Shown: piece after piece, positions 31,485-42,631 of the stretch
Position numbering within the stretch: the first letter of the stretch is position 1
How the letters are laid out: every line of letters begins with the position of its first letter
Assembly: GCA_036429605.1 (NCBI GenBank)
Contig: CM071589.1
Coordinates: 5,518,001 to 5,582,000, forward strand
Source of the DNA: Cladobotryum mycophilum
Taxonomy: Eukaryota; Ascomycota; Sordariomycetes; Hypocreales; Hypocreaceae
Length of the DNA stretch: 64,000 bases
Direction of reading: 5' to 3'
Program-made: the position numbers and the translations under genes
The notes under the pieces: generated by a model
Told to the model about the DNA's origin: nothing
Database searches by the model: none
What the model saw: the letters and a program-made list of their open reading frames with translations, nothing else

Positions 31485-33050
31485 TTATGCTTTTTCGGAG
31501 ACTTTTTCCTCTCTACTACTGATTTCTGGAACAGCAGTCTCTTCATCAGAATGCCGGGGCGCTGCCTCTTCCTCCTCCTCCTTCTTGAGCTTGCCGGTTC
31601 TGAGCTCCCAGCCGCCTCTCCAACCAATCCAGCCCTTCTCGTGAGGACCTCGAAGGAGGACGAGGAGAAGACTGCCTCCCACGATGCCAATGGAAAAGAC
31701 ACCAGCTCGGATCCATCCGCCGTCTGCGTAGAGGCTGTTTCCCAACGCAGTACCAAACAGCTGGCCACAGAATGAGAAGACCATGTAAACGGAATTGACG
31801 GCGTTTTGTGCCGTGGGCTCGACATGCGCAAATGACATGCGATTAGACACGACAACAATGTTCATACCCAAGTCTCCCAGGCAGGCCCATATAACAGTTC
31901 CAGCAATCGAAAAGTTGCCCACAAAGGTTCCGATACAGATGACGCCGATGAGGAGAACATGGCCGAGAATCAAGGTACCGCTGGGGTGAATTCGTGACAT
32001 GACAAATCGTGAGACAACCGGATTAAGAACCACGGGCGACAGACCAACAAGGGCGAAAAGACCAATGACAAGCGTCGACAGATGGAACCGGTCAGACAAC
32101 TGAAAGGTCAGGGTCGTCCAGAAGGAAGTAAACATGGCCATGACCAAAAACGCAATCAGCGATTGCTGTACCAAGACCGGATACCTGAACGGCATGGTCG
32201 CAATCTTGAGCAGGATGCGCGGGTAGGAGACGCCCGGGTGCAGGACAGGGAAGTTCGGCACGAAGAGGAAGATGAGCAGCAGGAGGACCATCTGCAGGCC
32301 AAAAGACACCCAGTAGACGATGCGCCAGCTCGCGTACTCGGTGATGATGCCGGCGAGCAGACGCGCCACCAAGATACCGAAGAGGATGCCGGAGAGGGTG
32401 ATGGCGGTCATGGTGGGGCGGTGTCGGAGCGGCGCGTATCGCACGGCGAGGGGGAACATGAGCTGGGGCGTTACGTTGAAGGCGCCGACGATGAAGTGCA
32501 AGCCCATGAAGGCCTCGAAGGATTTGGTAATGGTGCATCCAAGCCACTGGTTTTGTCTTGTTAGAGAGAGAAGCTGTCAAAGGGGCCAACATGATGGAAT
32601 TGGACTCACCACCATGGCTGTGATGAAGCTCAAGAAAATGATCAACGGCCGACGCGGCAAGAGATCGCCAACAGGGCAGATGAAGAGCAAGCCAGCCGCA
32701 TAGCCAGCCTGCACCATGGTCGGCACCAGCGAAGCGCGCTCATCGGAAACACCAAAGTCGTCGGCCAGGATATGCAGAATCGGGTGCGTGTAGTACATGT
32801 TGGCGGCACCAAACGCCGCGACGCAAGCAAACAGGATGTTCAGACTCCATGTCAATTCGTAGGGCACGTCGTGGTTCCATCTCAGCCAAGGCGGTGTCCA
32901 GAAGACTGTCGAGAGAGTCCTGGCGAGCGTTCCCTGGCCGGCTTGGGGGTCTTTCTGAGGAGGTGGTGGTAGCGGTTGTGGTGGTGGCGGTGGTGATGAT
33001 GGTGGTATTGGCTGTTCTGCTACCGCTGGTGTTGATTTGGCGGCGGCCAT
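31485..33050 (-). CDS. major facilitator superfamily transporter
   Basis: Two exons, 33050..32610 and 32546..31485 (63-nt intron ending AAACCAG), give 500 aa. After a cytosolic N-terminus with a long proline run (residues about 15-33), the chain shows around twelve hydrophobic helices. The MFS motif-A loop after the second helix is GDLLPRRPLI. TYYTHP-like and RASLVPTMVQAGYAAG pieces match the fungal and bacterial drug/metabolite efflux subfamily (DHA1/YtbD-like). The C-terminus is Lys/Glu-rich and soluble. It is a proton-driven transporter, probably in the plasma membrane. The substrate cannot be inferred from the neighbours. Confidence 0.92.
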
Positions 33051-33319
33051 TGCGAGGTTGTGAACCTAGGTCGGTCGTGCTCGGTGAATCAAGTAACCTA
33101 GGTAAAGGTACCTACTTGTAGGTAGGTTCACGTAATGAGGTTCGGCGTGATGACCTGCGGAGCGATCAACGCTCAATGGTGAATGAGCAGAGCTTGGCCA
33201 GGCAGGCAGGCAATTAATTGATGCAAACAACAAAAATACAAAAAGGAAGAAAAAGCCAAGTCAATTCGGACATTGCAATTGGTGTTCGGGATGGATATGG
33301 GATATAGAAATACAGGGGA

Positions 33320-33343
33320 CATGCATGCATACATGCATGCATG
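33320..33343. repeat. CATG-rich self-complementary microsatellite
   Basis: Repeated ATGC units (ATGCATGCAT ACATGCATGC) that are almost perfectly palindromic. Confidence 0.7.
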
Positions 33344-33399
33344 GTATACGAGCGAACTTGTGCTTCGACCATTAATAATAATGAATTTTTTTACATCAG

Positions 33400-33422
33400 T
33401 CAATCAATCAATCAATCAATTA
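33400..33422. repeat. (CAAT)n microsatellite
   Basis: Five tandem CAAT units followed by TAATC. Confidence 0.75.
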
Positions 33423-34410
33423 ATCGTCTCTTATCTCCCGTCCAGATAAACCAAAAAAAAACCCCCCGTCACTGCTACCCCAGTCCGTAGGTGCTCCGTA
33501 ATACTCCATACTCCAACCTCCCCTACTCTAACCCCATACTCTTAACTCCTAAAGCTCCCGTCCAAGCCCAAGCTTAAAATGTCCCAGTTCAGTTTAGTCC
33601 GTCATTCTCGTTTAGGTTGTTCCAACTCTTATAGGCTAGAGTATCCAACTGTCAGGCTAGTCAATGAGATTCCCGTTCCTAGCCTGAAATAAAAGGAGAT
33701 GCATCCATTCAATCTGTTGCCATGGCAGAGCAGAACAGCGCAGAGCAGTAGCAGCAGCAGTGATTAATGTCAACGTAAAGTTCAAAAGGGCATAAGAATT
33801 TATTATCATAATGAATAGGGCATTCGACCATTGTGATTAATAGCCTCCAACTCTCATTGCAGCAAACTCCATGACAGAGATGAGTAATATCTCGTTGATC
33901 CATCTCAATGACATCTCGGCCTACCCTAGAGCCTCGACACAGATCAGCAGGTAAGAGTTGTAGCCTTCGTTGCATGCAACTCGATATAAATAATCCAAAA
34001 AGAGAGGCCTCGTGATGTCAAGTAGGTTATCGGTAGCCGCGCGGTAAAATCAGGACAATGAAGGGACAAGATTCTCTAGCTATAATTAGTCGCGTCAAGC
34101 GTGAAGATTGACTACCTATAGATTTGCTTCTACTAAACTAGCACACGACACTCGGTGCTTCAGCCTCAGATCCTTGCATATGCTATAAACGCCACAGAAG
34201 ACAAGGCAGAGAAGCAATGATTGATGAAATCTACAAGTATATAGCATTCGTTGGTGATGTTTCTGTTTGGAGTTTATAGAAATTAGCCTCTTATTATGCT
34301 ATGTGTCTCAACATATGATGATATGCTTCATGCTTTGAGCCGTCATATAAGCCTCTATACTACCTAGGTACACAACTTGCTCTGTCTTCATCAGATAGAC
34401 GACTTCTATA

Positions 34411-36354
34411 ATGATTAGCTTCTACCCAAACTGCAGTCTACCATTGCAGGCTCCGACCTCTGTCGCTGCACCCAACGTGCGATCCACCTTGGACATTGTT
34501 TGGAGCTGCACCTCGATTCTCATCCTCTGCAGCTGGTCCATCCAACACCTAAACGTCCCGCCGCAGTTCCACCCAGAGACCACCATGCAAGCATTTCGCT
34601 TAAAGATGTGCTTCTTCTTTCAGAAACTGAAATGGATGCTGGCCACGTTGATTGCGCCCGAGGCCCTCCTCGCCAAGGCGCTCACGGACTATCGTTCTGC
34701 ACATCTACACTCCAAGCTACTACAGGAATTTGCGGATGAGGATGGCGTTCCGTGGAGCAAGACACATACCTTCTTTGCGGACATGGGGGGCTTTGCCATA
34801 CGATTCTCAAACGGTCCTGTCTCCTGGAGCAATAACCCGGCGTCCCCTGCTCAAGGTAATCCATCGGCCGATCTTCCTTCTGCTTTGTCAACATCTAGAC
34901 GCAATGAGAACTCTGCTGTAAATAGTAGAGGGCTTGACTGGGAGCAGGTGATGAGAAGATGCTGGGGAGATGGGGAGACAAATGCACAAAATGCGACAGG
35001 TTTGTCAACCGATACTAGTAGGGAAGGGGGCCAGAGTCATCAGGGTTCCGAGCAGGAGCTGTCTTCGCTACATTTTGAAGTTAACGGCCAGACTCAGGAT
35101 ACAGTCTACTTAGTGAGGCATGCGCTTCCCCAAACACCCAGTCTATTAGAGTCGCAGACGCATTCAGCAATTACCCCTGTTCCGTCGGGGAACTTTGCAA
35201 CTCAGTTTGACGAGAGACCCAACAACGGGATCGAAACGGAAACGGCCGAAGACAATCGAGTAGACTGGAATAGCCCTCATCATCTCCATCCACAGAAACA
35301 ATCCCATTTAGGCATTGGATTCACTGGCCCGGAAACCTGGAGATGGCTGCGCCGCGATTTCAGATACAACATCGAACGGCGTTCCCTGTCTTACGGCCGG
35401 CTCGCGTGGCAACCTCACGAGAGACACACAGAAATTGGAATGGAGATTCTGTCTGGCTTGGTGATTGATAGGTCACACGAGAAATTGATTACAATTAATG
35501 GGGTTTCGACCATCCTCGCGCTGGAAGGAGATGTATGGGTTCTCACGGCGGCGCAGCTGTACGAGGCTAGGGCCAGCAACCTCATCAGCAAACTGCCGTA
35601 CATGACTGAAGACGAGATATCTGATAAGAACAAGGGGGATTTGCTTACAAAGCTCTTTGTCCTCGGTCAAGTCGTCTGGCTGGTGGTTCAAATGGCCGCG
35701 AGAGCAATCACCCACAAGACCTCTTCCCCTCTCGAAGTCATGACACTATCCTTCGCCGCATGCGCATTCATGATCTATCTTCTCCTCCTCAACCACCCGC
35801 AAGACGTCAAGACACCAGTCTACATTCGAGCCAGCCGACCCTGCTCTCTCTCTGACATGAGAAACATGGCCTTCTTGTGTCCAACCCACTTCTGGGCCAT
35901 GGCCAATATGAGGTCAGACAACGCCATCCCCAACAACGCCTACCACCACATATGGCCCCTCGAGCAGGGCAGAAACCCTTCCAATGCCTGGCTGTTAATC
36001 GGAGCTGGCTGCGGAGCCGCCGTGTTCGGTGGTCTGCACCTCATTGCCTGGAACATCCAGTTCCCCACGCAAACCGAACACTTCCTATGGAAGATTGCGT
36101 CCTTCATCACCATGCTCGTCCCCATCGCCGACAGCCTCATCTTCTATCTTCAATATGTGCTGTTCGGCTCCTTACCCTATCGGTGGCTCCACCTCTTGGC
36201 GGGGAGTGTATACAACGTGATCCTGATGGTAACCATGTTGGCGTTTGTTCTCGCTCGTGTGTTTCTGGTCTTTGAGGCGTTTCGGTCTTTGTATTTCCTT
36301 CCGCCCGATGCATATACTACCACCTGGGCGGCAAACATGCCACATATTGGATGA
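34411..36354 (+). CDS. multi-pass integral membrane protein, fungal family of unknown function
   Basis: Single exon, 647 aa. An N-terminal conserved block (WSCTSILILCSWSIQHLNVP, residues 31-50) and KWMLATLIAPEALLAKAL (74-91) are typical of a large fungal family seen in ascomycetes and basidiomycetes. A long hydrophilic, variable middle follows (about 120-400). The C-terminal half has about five hydrophobic segments (roughly 411-433, 441-460, 528-548, 562-585 and 600-625). It ends in EAFRSLYFLPPDAYTTTW and PHIG, the family's closing motif. No catalytic motif is seen. The localisation is membrane; the function is unknown. Confidence 0.82.
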   Translation: MISFYPNCSLPLQAPTSVAAPNVRSTLDIVWSCTSILILCSWSIQHLNVPPQFHPETTMQAFRLKMCFFFQKLKWMLATLIAPEALLAKALTDYRSAHLHSKLLQEFADEDGVPWSKTHTFFADMGGFAIRFSNGPVSWSNNPASPAQGNPSADLPSALSTSRRNENSAVNSRGLDWEQVMRRCWGDGETNAQNATGLSTDTSREGGQSHQGSEQELSSLHFEVNGQTQDTVYLVRHALPQTPSLLESQTHSAITPVPSGNFATQFDERPNNGIETETAEDNRVDWNSPHHLHPQKQSHLGIGFTGPETWRWLRRDFRYNIERRSLSYGRLAWQPHERHTEIGMEILSGLVIDRSHEKLITINGVSTILALEGDVWVLTAAQLYEARASNLISKLPYMTEDEISDKNKGDLLTKLFVLGQVVWLVVQMAARAITHKTSSPLEVMTLSFAACAFMIYLLLLNHPQDVKTPVYIRASRPCSLSDMRNMAFLCPTHFWAMANMRSDNAIPNNAYHHIWPLEQGRNPSNAWLLIGAGCGAAVFGGLHLIAWNIQFPTQTEHFLWKIASFITMLVPIADSLIFYLQYVLFGSLPYRWLHLLAGSVYNVILMVTMLAFVLARVFLVFEAFRSLYFLPPDAYTTTWAANMPHIG

Positions 36355-36637
36355 GTGAGTGGGGAGTTACAGATAACAGGAAACAGGAACATCTAGTTCC
36401 TTTAGACTACGTGAGAGGCCTCGTGTGCCTTGTGCATTACTGTATGATAGTAGGCGGCAAATGATGTGTGTGCCCTGAGTTACAAATTCTTTATTTATAC
36501 ATATCCGTCAAGTTTCTGTCTTGTTTATTTTGCTTCTCCTTCTCCCTGGTCAAAAACAACCCATTTCATCTATGTTATTACGTCTGAAATCTATATAATC
36601 TATACTGTATTATCATAGCCCATTCGAAAACTTTGCT

Positions 36638-38514
36638 CTACCAACCCGCCCCGCTTCTTCTCCGGATTTTGTATGGGACCTCTCCAGACACTGACATGGT
36701 CCCCAGCGCAAAGCCACGCATGTCTATAGGCAGAGAGCGCACGTCGGCAAGAATCTCAATGTCGAAATAAGTAACCATTACGGCTGCCGTAAAGATAATG
36801 TCGCGCTTGGCAAAATGACGGCCTGGACATATTCTCGTGCCCCCACCATACGGGATCCATGATCCTTCGACATCTTCAATGGCATATACAGCCTTGCCGG
36901 GATTGGCGCCTCTGGGACCCTTGATGTCTGACTTTCTTGGACCGCTGCCTGGGATATTCTCATACTTGAGAAAGCGCTCGGCCCAGAAGGTGTCTAGCGG
37001 GTGCTCGTTGTTTGCGCCAGCGTTCCACACCTCGCCATCCATATGGGCCACTGTCGAGCTGATTACCAGCATCTTGCCCATTGGTATAACCCATTCGTTG
37101 ATGTGTAAATCTTCGTAGTGCGGGATACGCGGAATGAGCATATGGACACGCAAGCGAAGGACCTCGGAATAGATGGATTGTAAGAGGGGTTTCTCCAGTA
37201 GCAGATTGATGTCGAAGCCGCTGCCTGTGGTAGTCCTGCAGCTTTCGACCTCCTCCCTCACCTTGGCAAGGAGTTTTGCGTCTCGAAAGATCTCTAGGAC
37301 GGTCCAGAAGGCAGCGACCACGGAATTTCGGGTTGCTGACCAAATCACGCCAAAGTCCTCTGATGCCTTTGCATCATCATCCATGCCATCCACATGCGCA
37401 AAAGTTTCATTTCGTTCCCGGAAGATGCTGCTACCCCAGAATGGATCATCTCCATTTTCGTCCACACACGACTCGTCAAAGTTCTCGCGCGCATGAGCCT
37501 GCCAATCCTTGACAGCTTCAAGCAGCCGGTCTCTCTGCGCATACACCCGCGGCGCAAAGATTCGTGGCGTGCCTCGGAAGAGCACATCGATGTGGTGATC
37601 CAACTTCCACAACTTGTCAACAAAGTCTGGGTGACGCTGGAGTAGATGTGGTCCGCACAGAGCTTTGGTGTTTGCGACGGAGACATCGCCTTCAAAGATT
37701 CGCGTCAAGTCGGGCATGTGCGTCCACTCTGTGCTGCTTGGGAGACGGCGAAGTTGTTCAATGAGCTCATTCTCGTACCGATACCAAAAGGCCTTCATTC
37801 CCGCACCAGTCAAATGCTTGATTAATGGTCTATATGTCAGGAATTCGATGCGGTTGTGAGGGTCAACGTTGGTGCCCGGCCTCGGTTTGCCTCGGTAACC
37901 CGAATTATCCCTGTCGTAGAGCTTAAGAGAGTCGTTGGACATTCCAAAGACTCTGCCAAGGACAAAGCTTTGGACGGAAATCAGTGTGCACGTCCATGAG
38001 TTCTTGAAGATTTGTTTGACATTATCAGGTCCTTGCGCAAAATAAACGTCGTTATTGAGGATGTTGACACGGATTGGATGCGCCTGTTTAAAGATTCTGC
38101 GTACCCTTTTAGTAGATGAAGGACAAAGAGCTGAAGAGTCAATGAATCATACCTTGTGGATAGAATCCAACTTATCGGATCTCTGCTGTTCCAGTATGAT
38201 ACCAATGCCATAATTGGGCCTACTACAGGCAGTAGATATGGCAAGACGGGTGGTAGTCTATGCGAAGCATGTTGCATTGAAGCATTCTTAAATGTCCTCC
38301 ATGTTGACAGAACGTTCATCAACACTAGAAATGGCACCCACAATGTAAGAAACCACCACACCCCGGATTCGAAGAGTGCTGACCTTAACCCATGAAGGAG
38401 TGATAAAGGAAGCTCGACGAGATGATTGGACGCTGTTAGTCTTGTGACTATTGTGAAGTTTGTAGAGTATCCGGTAACACTCGCAAGTGCAGTGCTTAAC
38501 GGAATAGCGTCCAT
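36638..38514 (-). CDS. cytochrome P450, CYP7/CYP8-like class
   Basis: Two exons, 38514..38153 and 38105..36638 (47-nt intron GTATGA...TAAAAG), give 609 aa, somewhat long for a P450. An N-terminal membrane anchor (WWFLTLWVPFLVLMNVL, residues about 52-68) is followed by a Pro-rich hinge (RLPPVLPYLLPVVGP). The I-helix reads WSATRNSVVAAFW, lacking the usual acid-alcohol pair. This resembles the prostacyclin-synthase and 7-alpha-hydroxylase branch. The ExxR is SEVLRLR. The heme loop is PYGGGTRICPGRH, with the axial Cys. ER location is expected. Substrate unknown; sterol-like, oxylipin or secondary-metabolite chemistry are possibilities. Confidence 0.93.
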
Positions 38515-41500
38515 GGTGATGGTATAATCCACCTTAGCGAAGTCGCGCAACAACAAAAGGTCTGCAGCTCGAGACGATATATATATTGATATTCCAATCT
38601 ACAATATCGTTTTATATAGAATACTACCTTCCATTCATGATGTCGGCGTAATATGATCTTCGACTCATGGGTACCTTGACCTTGGCTTGCAAAATCGTGA
38701 ATGCGGATTTCGGATTTGGGAATCCCATCTTCATGTGATGTAATTGTTTTCAGTCCGCCACAGAGCCAATAACTAGAGAAACCCATTTGGCTTTTCTTTA
38801 TCCAAGACAGTCATCGAATCTTTTTAATTTCTGCTCGAGCTTACAGCATAAATTGGATGCATGTCCACAACCCAAGTCTTCAATGGATTGAGAAGCCGGT
38901 AAGATGTAAGCAATTGCTCACGACGTTTTCGACCAGAATGGAAATATGCATCTTCAGTAGCACCGGAACATTCCGTTTCCCATTTCAGAACCTTGTTTGG
39001 CGATAAAAGAGTAGAAAATTGTTAGGACATGGCGCCATGCTACTCTACCTGAGACAACGAGGCAAGGACCCCAGTATAAACCGCACACATCTCAACGTCT
39101 GGTTACGGCGTAGCCGAGTAGGATAAGAATTTCTGATTACTTTAGTCGTTTGCCAGCCAGCGGAATTGGCTTCACAGTGGAATCCGAATCCCTATCAACT
39201 CAACTACATTGTATGAGAGATGAAATAATTATGGCTTGTGCCCGCAGTGAGCCTGTCAAAAGTTCATAGACACTAGATCGCCTTCAGGGTGTCATCTTCG
39301 GCAGATCTTACTATCGCCAGCGTCTGCAAGGTACCGAGGTGGTGTCAGACGTTGGACATGTTGACCACGTGCGACATTCTGGGTGTTCCCAACAGGGATA
39401 TCCTCCACCGTAAGGTTTATATTGACGGTGGATCATAACGAAGGCAAGGCAGAGGTTTTAGTAACCTCCATTCTGATACCAGACAGTTGATGTTTAATCA
39501 TTTATTACCAAGGGCAGCGACGCACTCACCCATACAGGTTACGGAACACTTCAAACTTGTGGTAGAATTTAGGACCAGTGGATCAAATCTGACTGAAGTC
39601 AAAGCCTCACACTTGCACAGAAACACTCACTGTTGGACGGCAAAGTAAGGATGTTCGAACAGAGCTGGTTCAGTCAACATTAGGGTAGAAATCTTGAAAA
39701 TATGTGGAATTAAGTGAGATAGCTTAATTTGCTACACCTACAGCTGTTTTTATGATCTAATAAACCGGGTCATCTCTTGCGTCGAGACGACCTGACGGAT
39801 GAATGTTTCGGCTTCGACGGCTAGATCTTTGCACAATTACTTGATTATCCCAAGAGGGCCTGCGACAAGGAGATGACCTCCACTGAACCAACACACACCC
39901 TTGTCCGCAAGACACATATGGCTAATTTGATCAACACTCGGATCACACAATCTAGTTTCAAGCTTAATAATTATGATTTGGATTAGGAAAAAATACTCCC
40001 GAGCTCGAGCTTGCTCTGATTTTATCACCTAGTTTGTTTTGAACCTCTCCTTGCGGTTCTAAAGCTTCTGCAGACGGAGGGATGCTGGGCATTCGTTTCC
40101 ACCCTAAGCGCTCCCTGCTCCGTAAAAAGAAAAGAAAAGAAAAAAGGACTACGCAATTTGAAGCAAACATCGTGCATATGTGCAAGACGTATGGCTTTTA
40201 TATGTCCTATGAGTGGAATATGTTAGTAGATGCCCAAATCTTGCTCAAGTATCTCCCTCTCATCGAGTGATAAGTAATCTCTATTCTAACAAGGACAGGA
40301 CATGATGAATAAGTAAATGCAGAATCAATCCTATATATCCACGTGGAACAAGTAGCACCTTCAAACTTGCCAACAATGGACTCAGAACCAAGCTACAGGT
40401 CACTATTCAATGTAACGAGGAGGAGCAAATAACAGTCATTGTTCTCACCTGACTTGGGGTGAATACATGTCAAATTTGGCAACAAAAAGTAGCAAAGAGA
40501 GCGGAACTCATGAAATGAGAGAAAGAAAAAGTTCACTCAATGTTTGGTAGGAGGCGATTGAAGTTTTGAAGGGAAAAGAGGGAAGCTACACTCAGATCCT
40601 CACTGGGGGGAGATGGAAAATGTTGGTCAAATTCGGTGCCTTGATTACTTTGTTCATACTCCCATCACCGTTCTTACAGGTTGCACGGAGAACAGGTCCC
40701 TCTCGCTTGCTATTTCGTTCTTCTAGGGAATTGGGTCTACTCACGTTCTTCCCTTGCTTCACCGGGTTACTTGAAGCTTCCGTTCCTATTTCTACACCTT
40801 ACTCTACATGTCTATGTGATCCTTCATCATAGTTTGTAGGCCCTGATCCTTGTGCCGTTAAAATCCCTGTTTGGGTGTTGCATGATCTGGGCCATAGCTT
40901 TTTGTCCTGGTCAAGGCAGTAAAACGTGTGTCAAATCCGTCTCATTACATATTTATCCGGCACTGAAAGGATGGCTCCATGGATTAATGCACATGGCAAG
41001 CAAGCATTTTTACATACAGCAACAAGCAATAGTTATTGTAAGCTCGCGGTTGATAAAGTAGGTCCTCACGATTGACCCTGTGTTTGAACTGTGTCGTCAT
41101 CGTCAGTATAGCCCGGGTAAGATGATGATTAGGCTACCCGTTGTCAACAGTGACTTGGCAGTAAGAATTGGATACAAGCGACGGTACATCATTATACATC
41201 ACTCTATGAGTTACTTGACGTTGCGCTCGCAATATATTCCCAACACAGTTTACAAGGTGTTGCATACAAATCGTTGCGAGGAAGACCCCTCAATCCAAAC
41301 AAAGTAAACGTTACCCCCACGTCATGTATACCCCTTTAGGCAATCCATTGATAATAAGCTCACTTATAGGGTGTCGATGATGTCCCGCCGCTGTGATTGG
41401 GTAAGTTTCTGTCAGCCAGGTGGATGGAGAGACACGGAATGGGAGGACGGGATACGGGACGGGAGGGAGCTAGAGCCAATGCACGCTCTGCTGCCCGAAT

Positions 41501-42631
41501 TCGTAACTCGCAGAAGGCCCAGTTTCTATGCTCCAAATAGCTGTTGTTGCCCCTCCCTCTCCCTGGGTTAGGCGTTCGGTTTATTACCCAATATCTATAA
41601 TCCGCGCAGCATGACCTTGCCCACTGCCTCTTTGGAATCCCTACGATATATGTAGGTGGCGTTATGGGAGGGGGAATGGAGAATGAGACATGTACGTGTA
41701 AGACAAATTCAACACATGCTATTCGTCCTTTTGTGGTTTTTGTTTTGTCGTCTTGATACCCGGACATTTGACGATATTCCCCGTCACTCTGATCCATGAC
41801 TCGCCAAGGCGCGAACCTCGATGGATCCTCTGGACAAGTAAACGCGCCGAACACAACCCAGTTTTGGGGTATATTCCAGTTCCATTCATTTCTGCTTGTT
41901 GGTCCAACACTGTAGAATCAGGTCTGACTTTTATGCATACTCTATCGTTTCGGCTGTCGCCCTCCCCCCTCATCTCTTATAACTTTTTGCTTTGAACCCC
42001 CCTCCTCCTCGTCCACCCGCTGCACTGCACCTCGGCAGATGTAGCAACCAATCGTTTACACATTCCACCGCAGTCAGACTATAGTTCCGGATTAGAATCT
42101 GACAACCCTGCTGGAATACAACCCCATTCCTCTTCGGCTCGCCCCGGCCTTCTAGTAAACCCCGCCACGGCGCCAAAATGCGCCATTTGCGTTTCACAGC
42201 ATGAGACAACGTGTGATCACACGTCGACGATGCGGGGGGAGTCCATGTCAGGCAATTCTGCTCAGAGGAGAATGGTTAGTCCCTTGATGCAGATAGGACC
42301 AAGAGGGGGAATGGCCTCTGTATACATGTGTGTTGTATGATGGGGTAGCTATATGTGCATGTATATTGGACAATAATCTCTTCTCACTGACTCGCCGAGC
42401 CCTGTAAACCTTGAATGCATATGGACCCTCCTCCAGCTATGTTCGCCAATCCCAAGCCTTGCATTTCCCGATTCCTGGATCGCTCAATTTCTTTATTATA
42501 ATCTCCGGTTCTCTACCCTCCTGTCCTGTCCCTTGTCGCTGTTCCTTGTCCTCTCTCCTCCATATTTCAGTATTGCGCAATCTCTATATCTGCACGAGTA
42601 ATTACACCGCGTGCGTAAAACGTCCATCATT
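38515..42631. other. 4.1-kb region without supported genes
   Basis: Only short, unrelated frames are present (at most 164 codons, e.g. 41360-41854 minus), none with a domain motif or consistent splice partners. Apart from the P450 TATA box I see no repeat family, transposon ends or RNA gene. The final few hundred bases are the promoter of the alcohol oxidase gene. Confidence 0.45.
38611..38618 (-). promoter_or_regulatory. TATA-like box of the P450 gene
   Basis: The minus strand reads TATATAAA about 100 nt before the ATG at 38514. Confidence 0.45.

Larger units (their letters stand above)
33051..34410. other. divergent promoter region with microsatellites
   Basis: This lies between the MFS gene and the membrane-protein gene. 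It holds a CATG palindromic tract and a CAAT tandem repeat, several poly-A/T runs and no supported ORF. Confidence 0.5.

Noticed and set aside
38515..42631. Possible transposon remnant
   Set aside because: No terminal repeats, target-site duplications or reverse-transcriptase/transposase motifs could be found by eye.
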